DNA of 64,000 nt, taken from positions 248,001 to 312,000 of the forward strand of contig NZ_JACIEJ010000004.1 in NCBI RefSeq assembly GCF_014196795.1, in the 5' to 3' direction. The stretch comes from Sagittula marina (GTDB lineage: Bacteria; Pseudomonadota; Alphaproteobacteria; Rhodobacterales; Rhodobacteraceae). This document shows positions 19,152 through 28,069 of this stretch, one piece after another. The notes below the pieces were generated by a model, which was not told where the DNA came from, made no database searches, and saw nothing but the letters and a program-made list of their open reading frames with translations. Position 1 is the stretch's first letter. Each line of letters opens with the position of its first letter. The translations under genes and the position numbers were made by a program.

Positions 19152-20438
19152 ATGACCGATGAACCCAACTACGGCTTTGACACGCTGCAAATTCACGCAG
19201 GCGCGCGGCCCGATCCGGCAACAGGCGCACGTCAGACGCCGATCTACCAGACAACGGCATATGTATTCCGCGATGCTGAACACGCGGCGGCGCTTTTCAA
19301 CCTCCAAGAGGTCGGCTACATCTACTCGCGCCTGACCAACCCCACGGTTGCCGCGCTGCAGGAACGCATGGCCACGCTCGAAGGCGGCGCAGGCGCGGTC
19401 TGCTGCTCCTCGGGCCACGCAGCCCAGATCATGGCGCTCTTCCCGCTGATGGGACCGGGCAAGAACATCGTGGCCTCCTCGCGCCTTTATGGCGGGACGA
19501 TCACCCAGTTCTCCCAGACCATCAAGCGTTTCGGCTGGTCCGCGACCTTCGTGGATTTCGACGACCTCGACGCTGTGAAAGCGGCCATCGACGACGACAC
19601 CCGTGCGGTCTTCTGCGAGAGCATCGCAAACCCCGGCGGCTACATCACCGACCTCGACGCGATTTCCGCCATCTCTGACGCGGCCGGCATCCCGCTGATC
19701 GTCGACAACACCTCGGCCACGCCCTACCTCTGCCGCCCGATCGAGCACGGCGCGACGTTGGTGGTGCATTCGATGACCAAATACCTGACCGGCAACGGCA
19801 CGGTCACCGGCGGCTGCGTGGTGGATTCGGGCAAATTCGACTGGTCCGCCTCGGACAAGTTCCCCTCGCTCTCCGCCCCGGAACCTGCCTACCACGGGTT
19901 GAAGTTCCACGAGACCTTTGGCCCGCTGGCCTTCACCTTCCACGGCATCGCCATCGGTCTGCGCGACCTCGGCATGACGCTGAACCCGCAGGCGGCGCAT
20001 TACACCCTGATGGGCATCGAAACCCTGTCCTTGCGTATGGAAAAGCACGTCAAAAATGCGCTCGAAGTGGCCGGCTGGCTCGAAGGGCATGACGCTGTCG
20101 AGGCGGTGACCTATGCCGGGCTGGAGAGCTCGCCCTATCATCACCGGATCAAGAGCATCTGCCCCAAGGGGGCTGGCGGCCTGTTCACCGTGGCGCTCAA
20201 AGGCGGCTACGAGTCCTGCATCAAGTTCGTCGATTCGCTGGAGATCTTCTCTCACGTGGCCAACCTTGGCGACACGCGCAGCCTGGTGATTCACTCCGCC
20301 TCCACCACGCACCGCCAGCTGAACGAAGAGCAACAGATCGCCGCGGGGGCCGCTCCGAACGTGGTGCGTATTTCCATCGGGACAGAGGACGCGAAGGATC
20401 TGATTGCCGATCTGGATCAGGCTCTGTCCAAAGCGTAA
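19152..20438 (+). CDS. metY: O-acetylhomoserine aminocarboxypropyltransferase (sulfhydrylase)
   Basis: 428 residues from the ATG at 19152 (MTDEPNYGFDTLQIHAGARP). It is a PLP enzyme of the Cys/Met-metabolism family that makes homocysteine from O-acetylhomoserine and sulfide. The start matches the MetY subgroup (FDTLQIHAG...TGARQTPIYQTTAYVF). The Schiff-base Lys is in VVHSMTKYLTGNG, and the phosphate-binding CSSGHAAQ loop is present. A perfect 11-bp hairpin follows the stop. I found no SAM-II-like leader upstream. Confidence 0.95.
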   Translation: MTDEPNYGFDTLQIHAGARPDPATGARQTPIYQTTAYVFRDAEHAAALFNLQEVGYIYSRLTNPTVAALQERMATLEGGAGAVCCSSGHAAQIMALFPLMGPGKNIVASSRLYGGTITQFSQTIKRFGWSATFVDFDDLDAVKAAIDDDTRAVFCESIANPGGYITDLDAISAISDAAGIPLIVDNTSATPYLCRPIEHGATLVVHSMTKYLTGNGTVTGGCVVDSGKFDWSASDKFPSLSAPEPAYHGLKFHETFGPLAFTFHGIAIGLRDLGMTLNPQAAHYTLMGIETLSLRMEKHVKNALEVAGWLEGHDAVEAVTYAGLESSPYHHRIKSICPKGAGGLFTVALKGGYESCIKFVDSLEIFSHVANLGDTRSLVIHSASTTHRQLNEEQQIAAGAAPNVVRISIGTEDAKDLIADLDQALSKA

Positions 20439-20449
20439 GCACATAATCC

Positions 20450-20475
20450 ATAGGCCGGGGATCACCCCGGCCTAT
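20450..20475 (+). terminator. hairpin terminator after metY
   Basis: ATAGGCCGGGG - ATCA - CCCCGGCCTAT is a perfect 11-bp stem with a four-base loop, starting 11 bases after the metY stop. The following bases (GTTGAAAACC) are not a strong T-run, so its efficiency is uncertain. Confidence 0.8.
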
Positions 20476-20570
20476 GTTGAAAACCACGCTATTCAGGCGA
20501 AGCGCATCCGGTCGGTCAAAACCCTTGGCCCAGAGACACGCATCAAACCCGCTCGAAAACGGTCACGCCG

Positions 20571-21308
20571 TTACTGAGCGATCTCGAAGACCATTGTCAC
20601 CTCAGCGCGCACCGTGACCTCTCCGACGGCCACCGGAACGGCCTTAGCCTGCCCGTCTTCCATCATCATGGGTTCTGCCATACGCATACGCGGTCCTTCG
20701 ACCAACGGCTCCGCGGTGTCGTCGATGGAGAGCACACGCCCAACCTCGACCCCGGCCGCTTCCGCGAACAGGCGTGCCTTCTCCATCGCATCCGTAACGG
20801 CCTCGCGGCGCGCCTCTGCCCGCAATGGCGCATCGTCCTGCATCTCGAAGCTGATGCCGCCCAAACGGTTCGCACCCTCGCCCAGGACCTGCCCCAGAAC
20901 GTCACTCAACAGGTCCATGTCGCGGACCCGCACCTCGACCATGTTGCGCGCCAGATAGCCGATAAAGATCTGTTCGTCGCGTTCCTGGTTCCAGCGCGTC
21001 TCCTCGTTCACCGAAAGATCCCGCGTCTGGATGTCCTTCTCTTCGATTCCCAGCTCGGTGAGCCGTGCAATGATACCGTCCAACGCCTGCGAGGTGGCGT
21101 CCATCGCCTCCACCGCCGTCTTGCCACGGCCCTCGGCCCCCAAGGATACCGATGCCAGATCCGGCGTCGCCGTCACGCGCGCCTCACCGGAAACCGTCAT
21201 CCGGGCCACCTGTGGCGCCTGAGCCTGAGCTTCCTGCGCTTGCACCGCAGGCACGCAGACCGGCCCCGCCATCAGAATCGCCGTGAAAATCGCCTTGTGG
21301 AGTTGCAT
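20571..21308 (-). CDS. SIMPL-domain (DUF541) periplasmic protein
   Basis: 245 residues from the ATG at 21308. A signal peptide (AIFTAILMAGPVCVPAVQA) is followed by the DUF541/SIMPL core: MTVSGEARVTATPDLASVSLG, then IEEKDIQTRDLSVNEE and the C-terminal VGEVTVRAEVTMVFEI. It resembles E. coli YggE, linked to oxidative stress. It is exported to the periplasm. It is divergent from the large membrane protein at 21480, sharing a 171-base AT-richer promoter region. Confidence 0.88.
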   Translation of the reverse strand: MQLHKAIFTAILMAGPVCVPAVQAQEAQAQAPQVARMTVSGEARVTATPDLASVSLGAEGRGKTAVEAMDATSQALDGIIARLTELGIEEKDIQTRDLSVNEETRWNQERDEQIFIGYLARNMVEVRVRDMDLLSDVLGQVLGEGANRLGGISFEMQDDAPLRAEARREAVTDAMEKARLFAEAAGVEVGRVLSIDDTAEPLVEGPRMRMAEPMMMEDGQAKAVPVAVGEVTVRAEVTMVFEIAQ

Positions 21309-21479
21309 GCTCAACCTCTGAGTTTTGCTTAAAAAATCTTTAATAACTTCGTCTTTGCCGAGGGCGCAGGCAATCCCTCGCACCACGTCTTTCTTTTCCT
21401 CGGCAAAGAGTTGCCATATACTGTTCGCAAAAGGGATTAACCCTCCCCCGAGCATAGCAGGACTGGTAAGACCCGACAC

Positions 21480-24400
21480 ATGGTACCGAATTTTGCGCTC
21501 GCCCTGTCATTCGAAGGCATCGCCCTTCTGCGTCGTCTCGGCCCCTCGTGGGCGGTGATCGACGAAGTTGCCATCGACCACCCCGACCTTGATGTCGCGG
21601 TGATCGCCATGCGCGACCGCGCAGAGGTGCTCGATCCAAAGGGGGCTGACGTCGCCCTGATCATCCCCAATGAACAGATACGCTACGCGGACCTGCCCGA
21701 TCCTGGGGGCGATCCGGCCAGCTGGGACACCGCCATCCGGTCGACGCTTGACGGCGCGACCCCCTACGCGCTGGATGATCTGGTCTGGGACGCGACACAG
21801 GCTGGCGGACGTTTGCAAATCGCCGCGGTCGCCCGGGATACGCTGACAGAAGCCGAAATTTTTGCCCGCGATCACGGTTTCACGCCGATCTGCCATCTGG
21901 CCCACGCAGAGACCGCGCAATTCGAGGGGGCGGTGTTTTTTGGCAAAGCTGACGGTTGGCCCACGTCTGTAGATCGGCCCGCGCGACCGCTGCACATCGT
22001 TCCGGCAAGCCCGGAGGCTCTGACCCCTGTTACATCTCCGGACGTCGAAACCGCCCGTCCGCCGGAACAAGCGGCTGAGACAGAGCCGGTCCCTGAGACA
22101 CCTCAAGACCCGGAAGATCTGCCATCAGAGCAGATCACCGCCCCTCACGATGCAAGTTCCGGCACACAGGCAGAGCACCTGCTGGATGAGGCACCTGCCC
22201 CGACCGAACCCGAGCCGAAAGAGCCCGTTGAACCAACCGAAACTGTCACTGCGGACACCTCCGCACCTGAAGATCTGAAGTCAACGCTGGCGCAGTCTGA
22301 AGTTGAAACCTCCGACGTCAACGGTCTCCCGGAACACACGGAACTGGAGACTGGTGAGGATAAAGATATCCTTTCGACGCCTCCCGCATTCCCCGCCGCG
22401 CCCGCAGAACAGGACGCGCTGCCCGTCTCTTTCGCGTCCAGCCGCGGGCCGCGGTCTGAAACCGATATGTCCCCCGCAGCCAGCATGGCTTTGGGGGCAG
22501 GCTTTGCAACGCCGCCCAAGACGACCGAAGCGATTAAGCCGCGCTTCACGCCGTTCTTTCCCGAGAGCAGCGCGCCCAGCCCGAAGACAGCAGAGGCCGC
22601 GCCGCGCGCAGAAGGTGCTCCGCTGCCGAAAGCCGACGACGTGTCACCGGCCCCTGCCGCCAGCCCCGCAGAAGATACGTCGAGCACGGAACGCGCCGCA
22701 TCTGAACCGTCCGCGGCGCCCGAAACGTCAGAGCTGCCGGCCGACACCAAAGCACCGTCAGTGGTTGCGCCAGTGACAAACCCTCTGGGACCAGTCGCGC
22801 CCTCCGTTCAAGCAAAATCGCTCACGGCGGACACCCCAGACGCCGCCAGCCCGGCACCAAGCCTCGGGCCAGCCGCGCGTCCGGACACCGCGTCCAGCCC
22901 CAGCCTCGGCGCAGTACAAACCGATGTTGCCGCAACCTCCGCCGTCAAAGCTCCGGTGCCGACGCGCAACAAAACCGCCAAGCCCGGAAAGCCCGCCAAA
23001 CGCCCCAGTCGTCTGGGCCTGCGCCGGGCATCCAAATCCCCTGACGCGTCTGAGCCGCCGGCGCCCATCATGCCGACCACCGGCAGCGCCGCGCCGCAAC
23101 ACGACAGCATGCCTGAACGCCCGCGCTCAGCCGGGCCTACACCCCTCGCGCGTCTCGCCGCGCTACGCAGCCCCGGCATCACCGGCCCTGCGCTGGCCAA
23201 GGCACGCCCCACGCCTCCGGCCCCAAGTGCCGAGGCGTTGACACCTCTTGCGCTGAAACTTCAGCCGGAGCGTGAGCAAGCTGAAGCGCCAATGATCGCT
23301 CCCGAGCCAAAGCCGACCCCGGCAGACACGGATGATCTTTCAACGGCAGCGCCCGCCAAAGACATTCCCGACGACCTGCCGGAAAACGGTCCGGCCACTT
23401 CAGCTCCCAAATCCGCCAAGGCGAAGCCTGCCAAGGACACCCGCTCCGCCGCACAAAAAGAGCGCGAGCAAATGACCGTCTTTGGCGCGCGCAACCGCGC
23501 ACCAGAGCGCCAGACGCCCCGCGCAACGGGCCTCGTGCTTACCGCAGCTTTGGTGCTCCTCCTGCTTGGGATCGGTGCGTGGTCCTCGGTGTTTATGAAC
23601 GATGGGGTGTCCTCCCTGTTCGGCGGTGATGATGAACCCGCAGTGGCCACGAGCCCGCAAGAGGCCGCGCCCGACGACATCGTCCTGCTGCCCGAAGAAA
23701 CCGCTCCAGAGGTTGCCCCGGCAGAGGAAACCGTCGCCACCCTGCAACCTTCTCAACCCGTTGTGGAGCCGGACCTCCCCACCCCATCCAGCGATCTGCT
23801 GACCCGTGACGAAGCGGCTGCCACCTACGCGGCCACCGGCATATGGCAGCGCGCCCCTGCGCCGCCAAACACCCCGCCAACCGACGGTGTGGAAAATGTC
23901 TACGTTGCATCCATCGACCCTACGATCCCGATTTTCGACGCCATTGCACTGCCCAAAGCACCAAACGTGCTTGGCGCGCCGGTTCCGACCGACCCCGGCC
24001 TGCCGCCGCCCGCTGGCATGACATTCGACATCGACGAACGAGGTGTCGTGCGGGCCACGCCCGAGGGCGCTCTGACGCCGGACGGATTGCGGGTCTATAC
24101 CGGGCCGCCGCCCGTGGTGCCCCCGCTACGCAATGCGGTGGCCACCCCTGCGGCTCTTCCAGGGCCTGCGCCAGATCCCGCGCCCGACGCCGCCCCGGCC
24201 CCTGCACCCATAACGAATCCGCTTGGTCAGAAGCGCCCAGAAGCACGCCCCGATGACGTGGTGGAACAGCAGGAGCGCGCCACGCTGGGCGGTATTTCCC
24301 TCGATGAACTGGAAGGGTTCAGGCCGGCGGCACGCCCGCTGACCGTGCAGGAACAAGCCGTCGTCGATGAGCCGGAGGCCCGCGCCACGGCACAGGCCGT

Positions 24401-24779
24401 GCGCGCCTCCTTGCAACCCGTGACGCGGCCACGCAACATGTCCGCAATCGTCGAACGCGCGGAAAAAGAGCGCCCGACCGAAGCCGTGCAGACCGCAGCG
24501 GTTGCGCCCCGGACAGTCCAACCCTCCGCACCGTCCAGCGCCTCCGTTGCGTCCTCCGCGACCGTGCGCAACGCGATCCGGCTGAACCGCATCAATCTGA
24601 TCGGCGTTTATGGCACGCCAGCAAATCGCCGTGCGCTGGTTCGCCTGCCGTCCGGCAAATATCAGAAGGTTCAAGTGGGGGATCGCCTCGACGGTGGACG
24701 CGTCGCCGCCATAGGCGAATCAGAACTGCGCTATTCAAAAGGCGGCCGGAACCTCACCCTGCAAATGCCGCGCGGCTAA
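21480..24779 (+). CDS. large Pro/Ala-rich membrane protein with PilM/GspL-like and PilP/GspC-like ends
   Basis: 1,099 residues. Residues 1 to about 165 resemble the cytoplasmic domain of GspL/PilM (DVALIIPNEQIRYADLP, then ALDDLVWDATQAGGRLQIAA). Residues about 165-675 are a Pro/Ala/Glu-rich linker. One membrane helix lies around 683-702 (LVLTAALVLLLLGIGAW). A second low-complexity linker follows, then residues 1035-1099 form a small beta domain (INLIGVYGTPANRRALVRL, GKYQKVQVGDRLDGGRVAAI) like the PilP/GspC HR domain. This topology spans inner membrane to periplasm. No pilus or type II secretion genes are nearby. The domain calls are from pattern only. It is followed by a structured repeat. Confidence 0.6.
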   Translation: MVPNFALALSFEGIALLRRLGPSWAVIDEVAIDHPDLDVAVIAMRDRAEVLDPKGADVALIIPNEQIRYADLPDPGGDPASWDTAIRSTLDGATPYALDDLVWDATQAGGRLQIAAVARDTLTEAEIFARDHGFTPICHLAHAETAQFEGAVFFGKADGWPTSVDRPARPLHIVPASPEALTPVTSPDVETARPPEQAAETEPVPETPQDPEDLPSEQITAPHDASSGTQAEHLLDEAPAPTEPEPKEPVEPTETVTADTSAPEDLKSTLAQSEVETSDVNGLPEHTELETGEDKDILSTPPAFPAAPAEQDALPVSFASSRGPRSETDMSPAASMALGAGFATPPKTTEAIKPRFTPFFPESSAPSPKTAEAAPRAEGAPLPKADDVSPAPAASPAEDTSSTERAASEPSAAPETSELPADTKAPSVVAPVTNPLGPVAPSVQAKSLTADTPDAASPAPSLGPAARPDTASSPSLGAVQTDVAATSAVKAPVPTRNKTAKPGKPAKRPSRLGLRRASKSPDASEPPAPIMPTTGSAAPQHDSMPERPRSAGPTPLARLAALRSPGITGPALAKARPTPPAPSAEALTPLALKLQPEREQAEAPMIAPEPKPTPADTDDLSTAAPAKDIPDDLPENGPATSAPKSAKAKPAKDTRSAAQKEREQMTVFGARNRAPERQTPRATGLVLTAALVLLLLGIGAWSSVFMNDGVSSLFGGDDEPAVATSPQEAAPDDIVLLPEETAPEVAPAEETVATLQPSQPVVEPDLPTPSSDLLTRDEAAATYAATGIWQRAPAPPNTPPTDGVENVYVASIDPTIPIFDAIALPKAPNVLGAPVPTDPGLPPPAGMTFDIDERGVVRATPEGALTPDGLRVYTGPPPVVPPLRNAVATPAALPGPAPDPAPDAAPAPAPITNPLGQKRPEARPDDVVEQQERATLGGISLDELEGFRPAARPLTVQEQAVVDEPEARATAQAVRASLQPVTRPRNMSAIVERAEKERPTEAVQTAAVAPRTVQPSAPSSASVASSATVRNAIRLNRINLIGVYGTPANRRALVRLPSGKYQKVQVGDRLDGGRVAAIGESELRYSKGGRNLTLQMPRG

Positions 24780-24785
24780 CTGCGC

Positions 24786-24829
24786 GGGACGGTGGGCGGG
24801 GCGCCTTTGCCGCAAGGCAAACAGCGCCG
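24786..24829 (+). repeat. dispersed 3' hairpin repeat, copy 1
   Basis: The leader GGGACGGTGGGCGG is followed by a two-part stem: GGCGC...GCGCC outside and TTTGCC-GCAA-GGCAAA inside. It begins seven bases after the preceding stop codon. A second copy at 42342 shares the leader and outer stem, but its inner stem has changed on both sides, so pairing is kept. Confidence 0.75.
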
Positions 24830-25025
24830 ATCACCGGATGTTGCAACTCGAAAATACCGAACCTTCTGCGCTGGAAAAGGTGTAGTCAAGCGCTGAGCGT
24901 TAGGCGCAAACGTACCCACTGCGCGCACCCAACAGTAAAAATACGCAAAGCTCGGCTTTACCTACGCGCTTATTGCGCGCATCTTCGGGATTTCCCCGTC
25001 CAATCCGGCCCCGAGAGACGCATTC

Positions 25026-25502
25026 ATGCAAGATCCCCGCACACCCCTCGACCCCACAGACATCGCCCTGCTGGACAGATTGCAACGGCGCGGCAATGCC
25101 ACAGCGCAGGAGTTGGGAGACACCCTGAACCTCTCCGCCAGCCAGGCCGGGCGGCGCAGGCAGCGATTGGAAGACAACGGCACAATCCAAGGCTACCGTG
25201 CCCGTCTCGACCCCATTCGCCTCGGACTACATGTTCAAGCCTTTGTTCAGGTGCAAATGGCGCGTCACGGCACGGAGCAAAGTGCTGATTTCAGCCGCCT
25301 TCTGCGCACGCGTCAGGAAATTACATCAGCCTGGACCATGACAGGCGAGGCCGACTACCTGCTTCGGGTCTGGTGTCCGGACCTGCCAGCGCTGAACAAA
25401 TTGATTCACGACGTTCTGCTCGCCCACCCCACGGTGGCGCGCGTGCATTCGCAAATCGTCATGGACCAGCCCAAGGACGATTCGCCCCTACCTGTGGCCT
25501 GA
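25026..25502 (+). CDS. Lrp/AsnC family transcriptional regulator
   Basis: 158 residues. The N-terminal winged helix (IALLDRLQRRGNATAQELGDT, then LSASQAGRRRQRLEDNGTIQGY) is followed by the RAM/AsnC effector domain (FVQVQMARHG, AWTMTGEADYLLRVWCPDL). The recognition helix has SASQAGRR, typical of a subgroup often found beside amino-acid genes. The target is unknown; the neighbour (a helicase, convergent, 6 bases away) gives no hint. Confidence 0.92.
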   Translation: MQDPRTPLDPTDIALLDRLQRRGNATAQELGDTLNLSASQAGRRRQRLEDNGTIQGYRARLDPIRLGLHVQAFVQVQMARHGTEQSADFSRLLRTRQEITSAWTMTGEADYLLRVWCPDLPALNKLIHDVLLAHPTVARVHSQIVMDQPKDDSPLPVA

Positions 25503-25508
25503 GACATA

Positions 25509-27935
25509 TCAAAACGGCACGTCGTCCGCCGCCACGAGAAAGCGCGCCACAACCTTCTTCGTGCCAGCCTTCTCAAAGGTGATTTCCAACTTGTCACCTT
25601 CAATCCCTGCGACGGTGCCGTAGCCGAATTTCTGGTGGAACACGCGCTCCCCTATGCTGAAGGCCGACACGGCGGTCATGTCGATGACCTGCGACTTGCT
25701 TTCGCGCGGCTGGCTGAGGGGGCGATCATTGGCGCGCGACTGCAATCGCCGCCACCCCGGTGAATTGTAGACATTCGCCTCGGCCGCAGCCGTTTCCAGA
25801 CCTGAGTTGCCGTAGCCGGCCGAAGCAGAGCCAAATCCGCCGCCGCCGCCGTACAGCCCCGGCGGCGTCAGCACCTCTACATGTTCCTCGGGCAATTCAT
25901 CCACAAACCGAGACGGCATTTGCGACTGCCACTGTCCAAACACGCGCCGGTTGCCCGCAAAGGAAATGGTGCAGACCTCTTCGGCCCGCGTGATGCCGAC
26001 ATAAGCCAGCCGCCGCTCCTCTTCGAGACCCTTGACCCCGCTCTCGTCCATCGACCGCTGCGAAGGGAACAGCCCGTCTTCCCAGCCGGGCAAAAACACC
26101 GCCGGAAACTCCAGACCCTTTGCCCCGTGCAGTGTCATGATCGACACTTTCGCCCCGCCGTCATCGGTTTCATTGTCCATCACAAGGCTGACGTGCTCAA
26201 GAAACCCTTGCAGGTTCTCGAAGTTTTCCAAAGCCTTGACCAGTTCCTTGAGGTTCTCCAGACGCCCCGGCGCCTCAGGCGTCTTGTCGTTCTGCCACAT
26301 CTCGGTGTAGCCGGATTCGTCCAGGATGATCTGCGCCAACTCCACGTGGCTGACCTCTGGCGTCGATGGCATCGGCTGCGCCATGTCCTCCAAAACGTCA
26401 TCATCGCTTTCAACTGTCACAGTTGCCCGCGTCATGCGCCCCCAGCGCGCCAGATCCGTGACCAATTGGCCCAGCGCCTTTGCGCCCTTGCCCTTGATCG
26501 CCCCTTGTTCGATGGCCAAAGCCGCACCGTCCACCAGTGCAACACCGTTTTCACGGGCGATGCGTTGAATGGTCTGCTGTGCCTTATCGCCAAGCCCGCG
26601 CTTCGGCGTGTTCACAATCCGCTCGAACGCCAGATCGTCCGCAGGCGACACGACCACGCGGAAATAGGCCATGGCATCGCGGATCTCCATCCGTTCATAG
26701 AATCGCGGTCCGCCGATGACCCGATACGGCAGGCCGATGGTCAGGAACCGATCCTCAAACGCACGCATCTGATGCGAGGCGCGCACCAGAATCGCCATGT
26801 CGTCCAAACTGAAGGCCCGCATCCCGCGCGTGCCATTTTGCATCGATTCGATCTCTTCTCCGACCCAACGCGCCTCTTCCTCGCCGTCCCAATGGCCAAT
26901 CAGACGGACCCGCTCCCCCTCCTGAGCGTCGGTCCACAACTCCTTGCCCAAACGGTTGGAGTTGCCACGAATGACGCCAGAGGCTGCTGCCAGAATATGC
27001 GGGGTCGAGCGGTAGTTCTGTTCCAGCCGCACCACGTGGGCGCCGGGAAAGTCCTTTTCAAACCGCAGGATATTGCCCACCTCGGCCCCACGCCAGCCGT
27101 AGATGGACTGGTCGTCGTCGCCCACGCAGCAAATGTTCTTGTGTGCGCTCGCCAGCAGGCGCAGCCACAGATACTGCGCGACGTTCGTATCCTGATACTC
27201 GTCGACAAGGATGTAGCGGAACCAACGCTGGTATTGCTCCAGAACGTCGCCGTGTTGCTGGAAAATCGTGACCACATGCAGCAGCAAATCGCCGAAATCG
27301 CAGGCGTTCAGCTCTTTCAGCCGCGCTTGGTACTCCGCATAAAGCCTTGGACCCATGTGGTTGTATGCATCGGCATCGCCTGACGGCACCTTGTCTGGCG
27401 TCAGCGCCCGGTTTTTCCAGTCGTCGATGATATTGGCCAGCATCCGCGCGGGCCAGCGCTTGTCATCAATACCATGCGCCTGAATAAGCTGCTTGAGCAG
27501 GCGCAGCTGATCGTCGGTGTCCAGAATGGTGAAATTCGATTTCAGCCCGACCAGTTCCGCATGGCGGCGCAACAGCTTCACGCAGATCGAGTGAAACGTG
27601 CCCATCCAGGGCATGCCCTCCACCACCTGCCCCAACATATTGCCGACGCGGAACTTCATTTCCTTCGCGGCCTTGTTGGTGAAGGTCACCGACAGGATCT
27701 CGTTCGGACGCGCGCGCCCTGTGTTCAGCAGATGGACCACACGCGCTGTCAGCGCCTTGGTCTTGCCAGTTCCGGCCCCCGCCAGCATCAGGACTGGCCC
27801 GTCGAGGTGTTCCACGGCCTCCCGCTGCGCCGGGTTCAGCTGATCCAGATAGGGCGCGTGCGTTGACCGCGCGGCCATGGCGCGCGCGGACAGCGAAGAC
27901 TGCTCAAAGGCGTCGAATTCGTCGAAACTGCTCAT
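25509..27935 (-). CDS. UvrD/PcrA-type ATP-dependent 3'-5' DNA helicase
   Basis: 808 residues with all superfamily 1 motifs in order: Walker A AGAGTGKT, motif II LVDEYQDTN, motif III VGDDDQSIYGWRGAE, motif IV LEQNYRS, motif V TLHGAKGLEFPAVFLPG, motif VI RRLAYVGITRAEE. The C-terminal Tudor-like segment (FHQKFGYGTVAGIEGDKLEI) is the RNA polymerase-contacting part seen in PcrA/UvrD. It acts in mismatch and excision repair and in clearing blocked replication forks. Whether it is the main UvrD or a paralogue cannot be decided here. Confidence 0.95.
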   Translation of the reverse strand: MSSFDEFDAFEQSSLSARAMAARSTHAPYLDQLNPAQREAVEHLDGPVLMLAGAGTGKTKALTARVVHLLNTGRARPNEILSVTFTNKAAKEMKFRVGNMLGQVVEGMPWMGTFHSICVKLLRRHAELVGLKSNFTILDTDDQLRLLKQLIQAHGIDDKRWPARMLANIIDDWKNRALTPDKVPSGDADAYNHMGPRLYAEYQARLKELNACDFGDLLLHVVTIFQQHGDVLEQYQRWFRYILVDEYQDTNVAQYLWLRLLASAHKNICCVGDDDQSIYGWRGAEVGNILRFEKDFPGAHVVRLEQNYRSTPHILAAASGVIRGNSNRLGKELWTDAQEGERVRLIGHWDGEEEARWVGEEIESMQNGTRGMRAFSLDDMAILVRASHQMRAFEDRFLTIGLPYRVIGGPRFYERMEIRDAMAYFRVVVSPADDLAFERIVNTPKRGLGDKAQQTIQRIARENGVALVDGAALAIEQGAIKGKGAKALGQLVTDLARWGRMTRATVTVESDDDVLEDMAQPMPSTPEVSHVELAQIILDESGYTEMWQNDKTPEAPGRLENLKELVKALENFENLQGFLEHVSLVMDNETDDGGAKVSIMTLHGAKGLEFPAVFLPGWEDGLFPSQRSMDESGVKGLEEERRLAYVGITRAEEVCTISFAGNRRVFGQWQSQMPSRFVDELPEEHVEVLTPPGLYGGGGGFGSASAGYGNSGLETAAAEANVYNSPGWRRLQSRANDRPLSQPRESKSQVIDMTAVSAFSIGERVFHQKFGYGTVAGIEGDKLEITFEKAGTKKVVARFLVAADDVPF

Positions 27936-28069
27936 GGACGCAATTTAGCGTCTCGGGACGGAAAGGGAAAGGACCGTTCTCCATTCGTTCCAAAGCTTCC
28001 TGTATCGCAGGAACGGGCGTGGCAGAAACCTGTCCGCCCGTTCGTTTGTGCTGCGCTTTGCCTGCAAGA

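Noticed and set aside
21811-21820. GTTTGCAAAT inside the large membrane protein gene
   Set aside because: It is a single coding-sequence occurrence with no partner at the 30-base spacing, so it is not called an operator.
24301-24595. minus-strand Cys-rich open frames inside the 1,099-residue gene
   Set aside because: They follow the codon bias of the sense gene and have no start signals or similarity.
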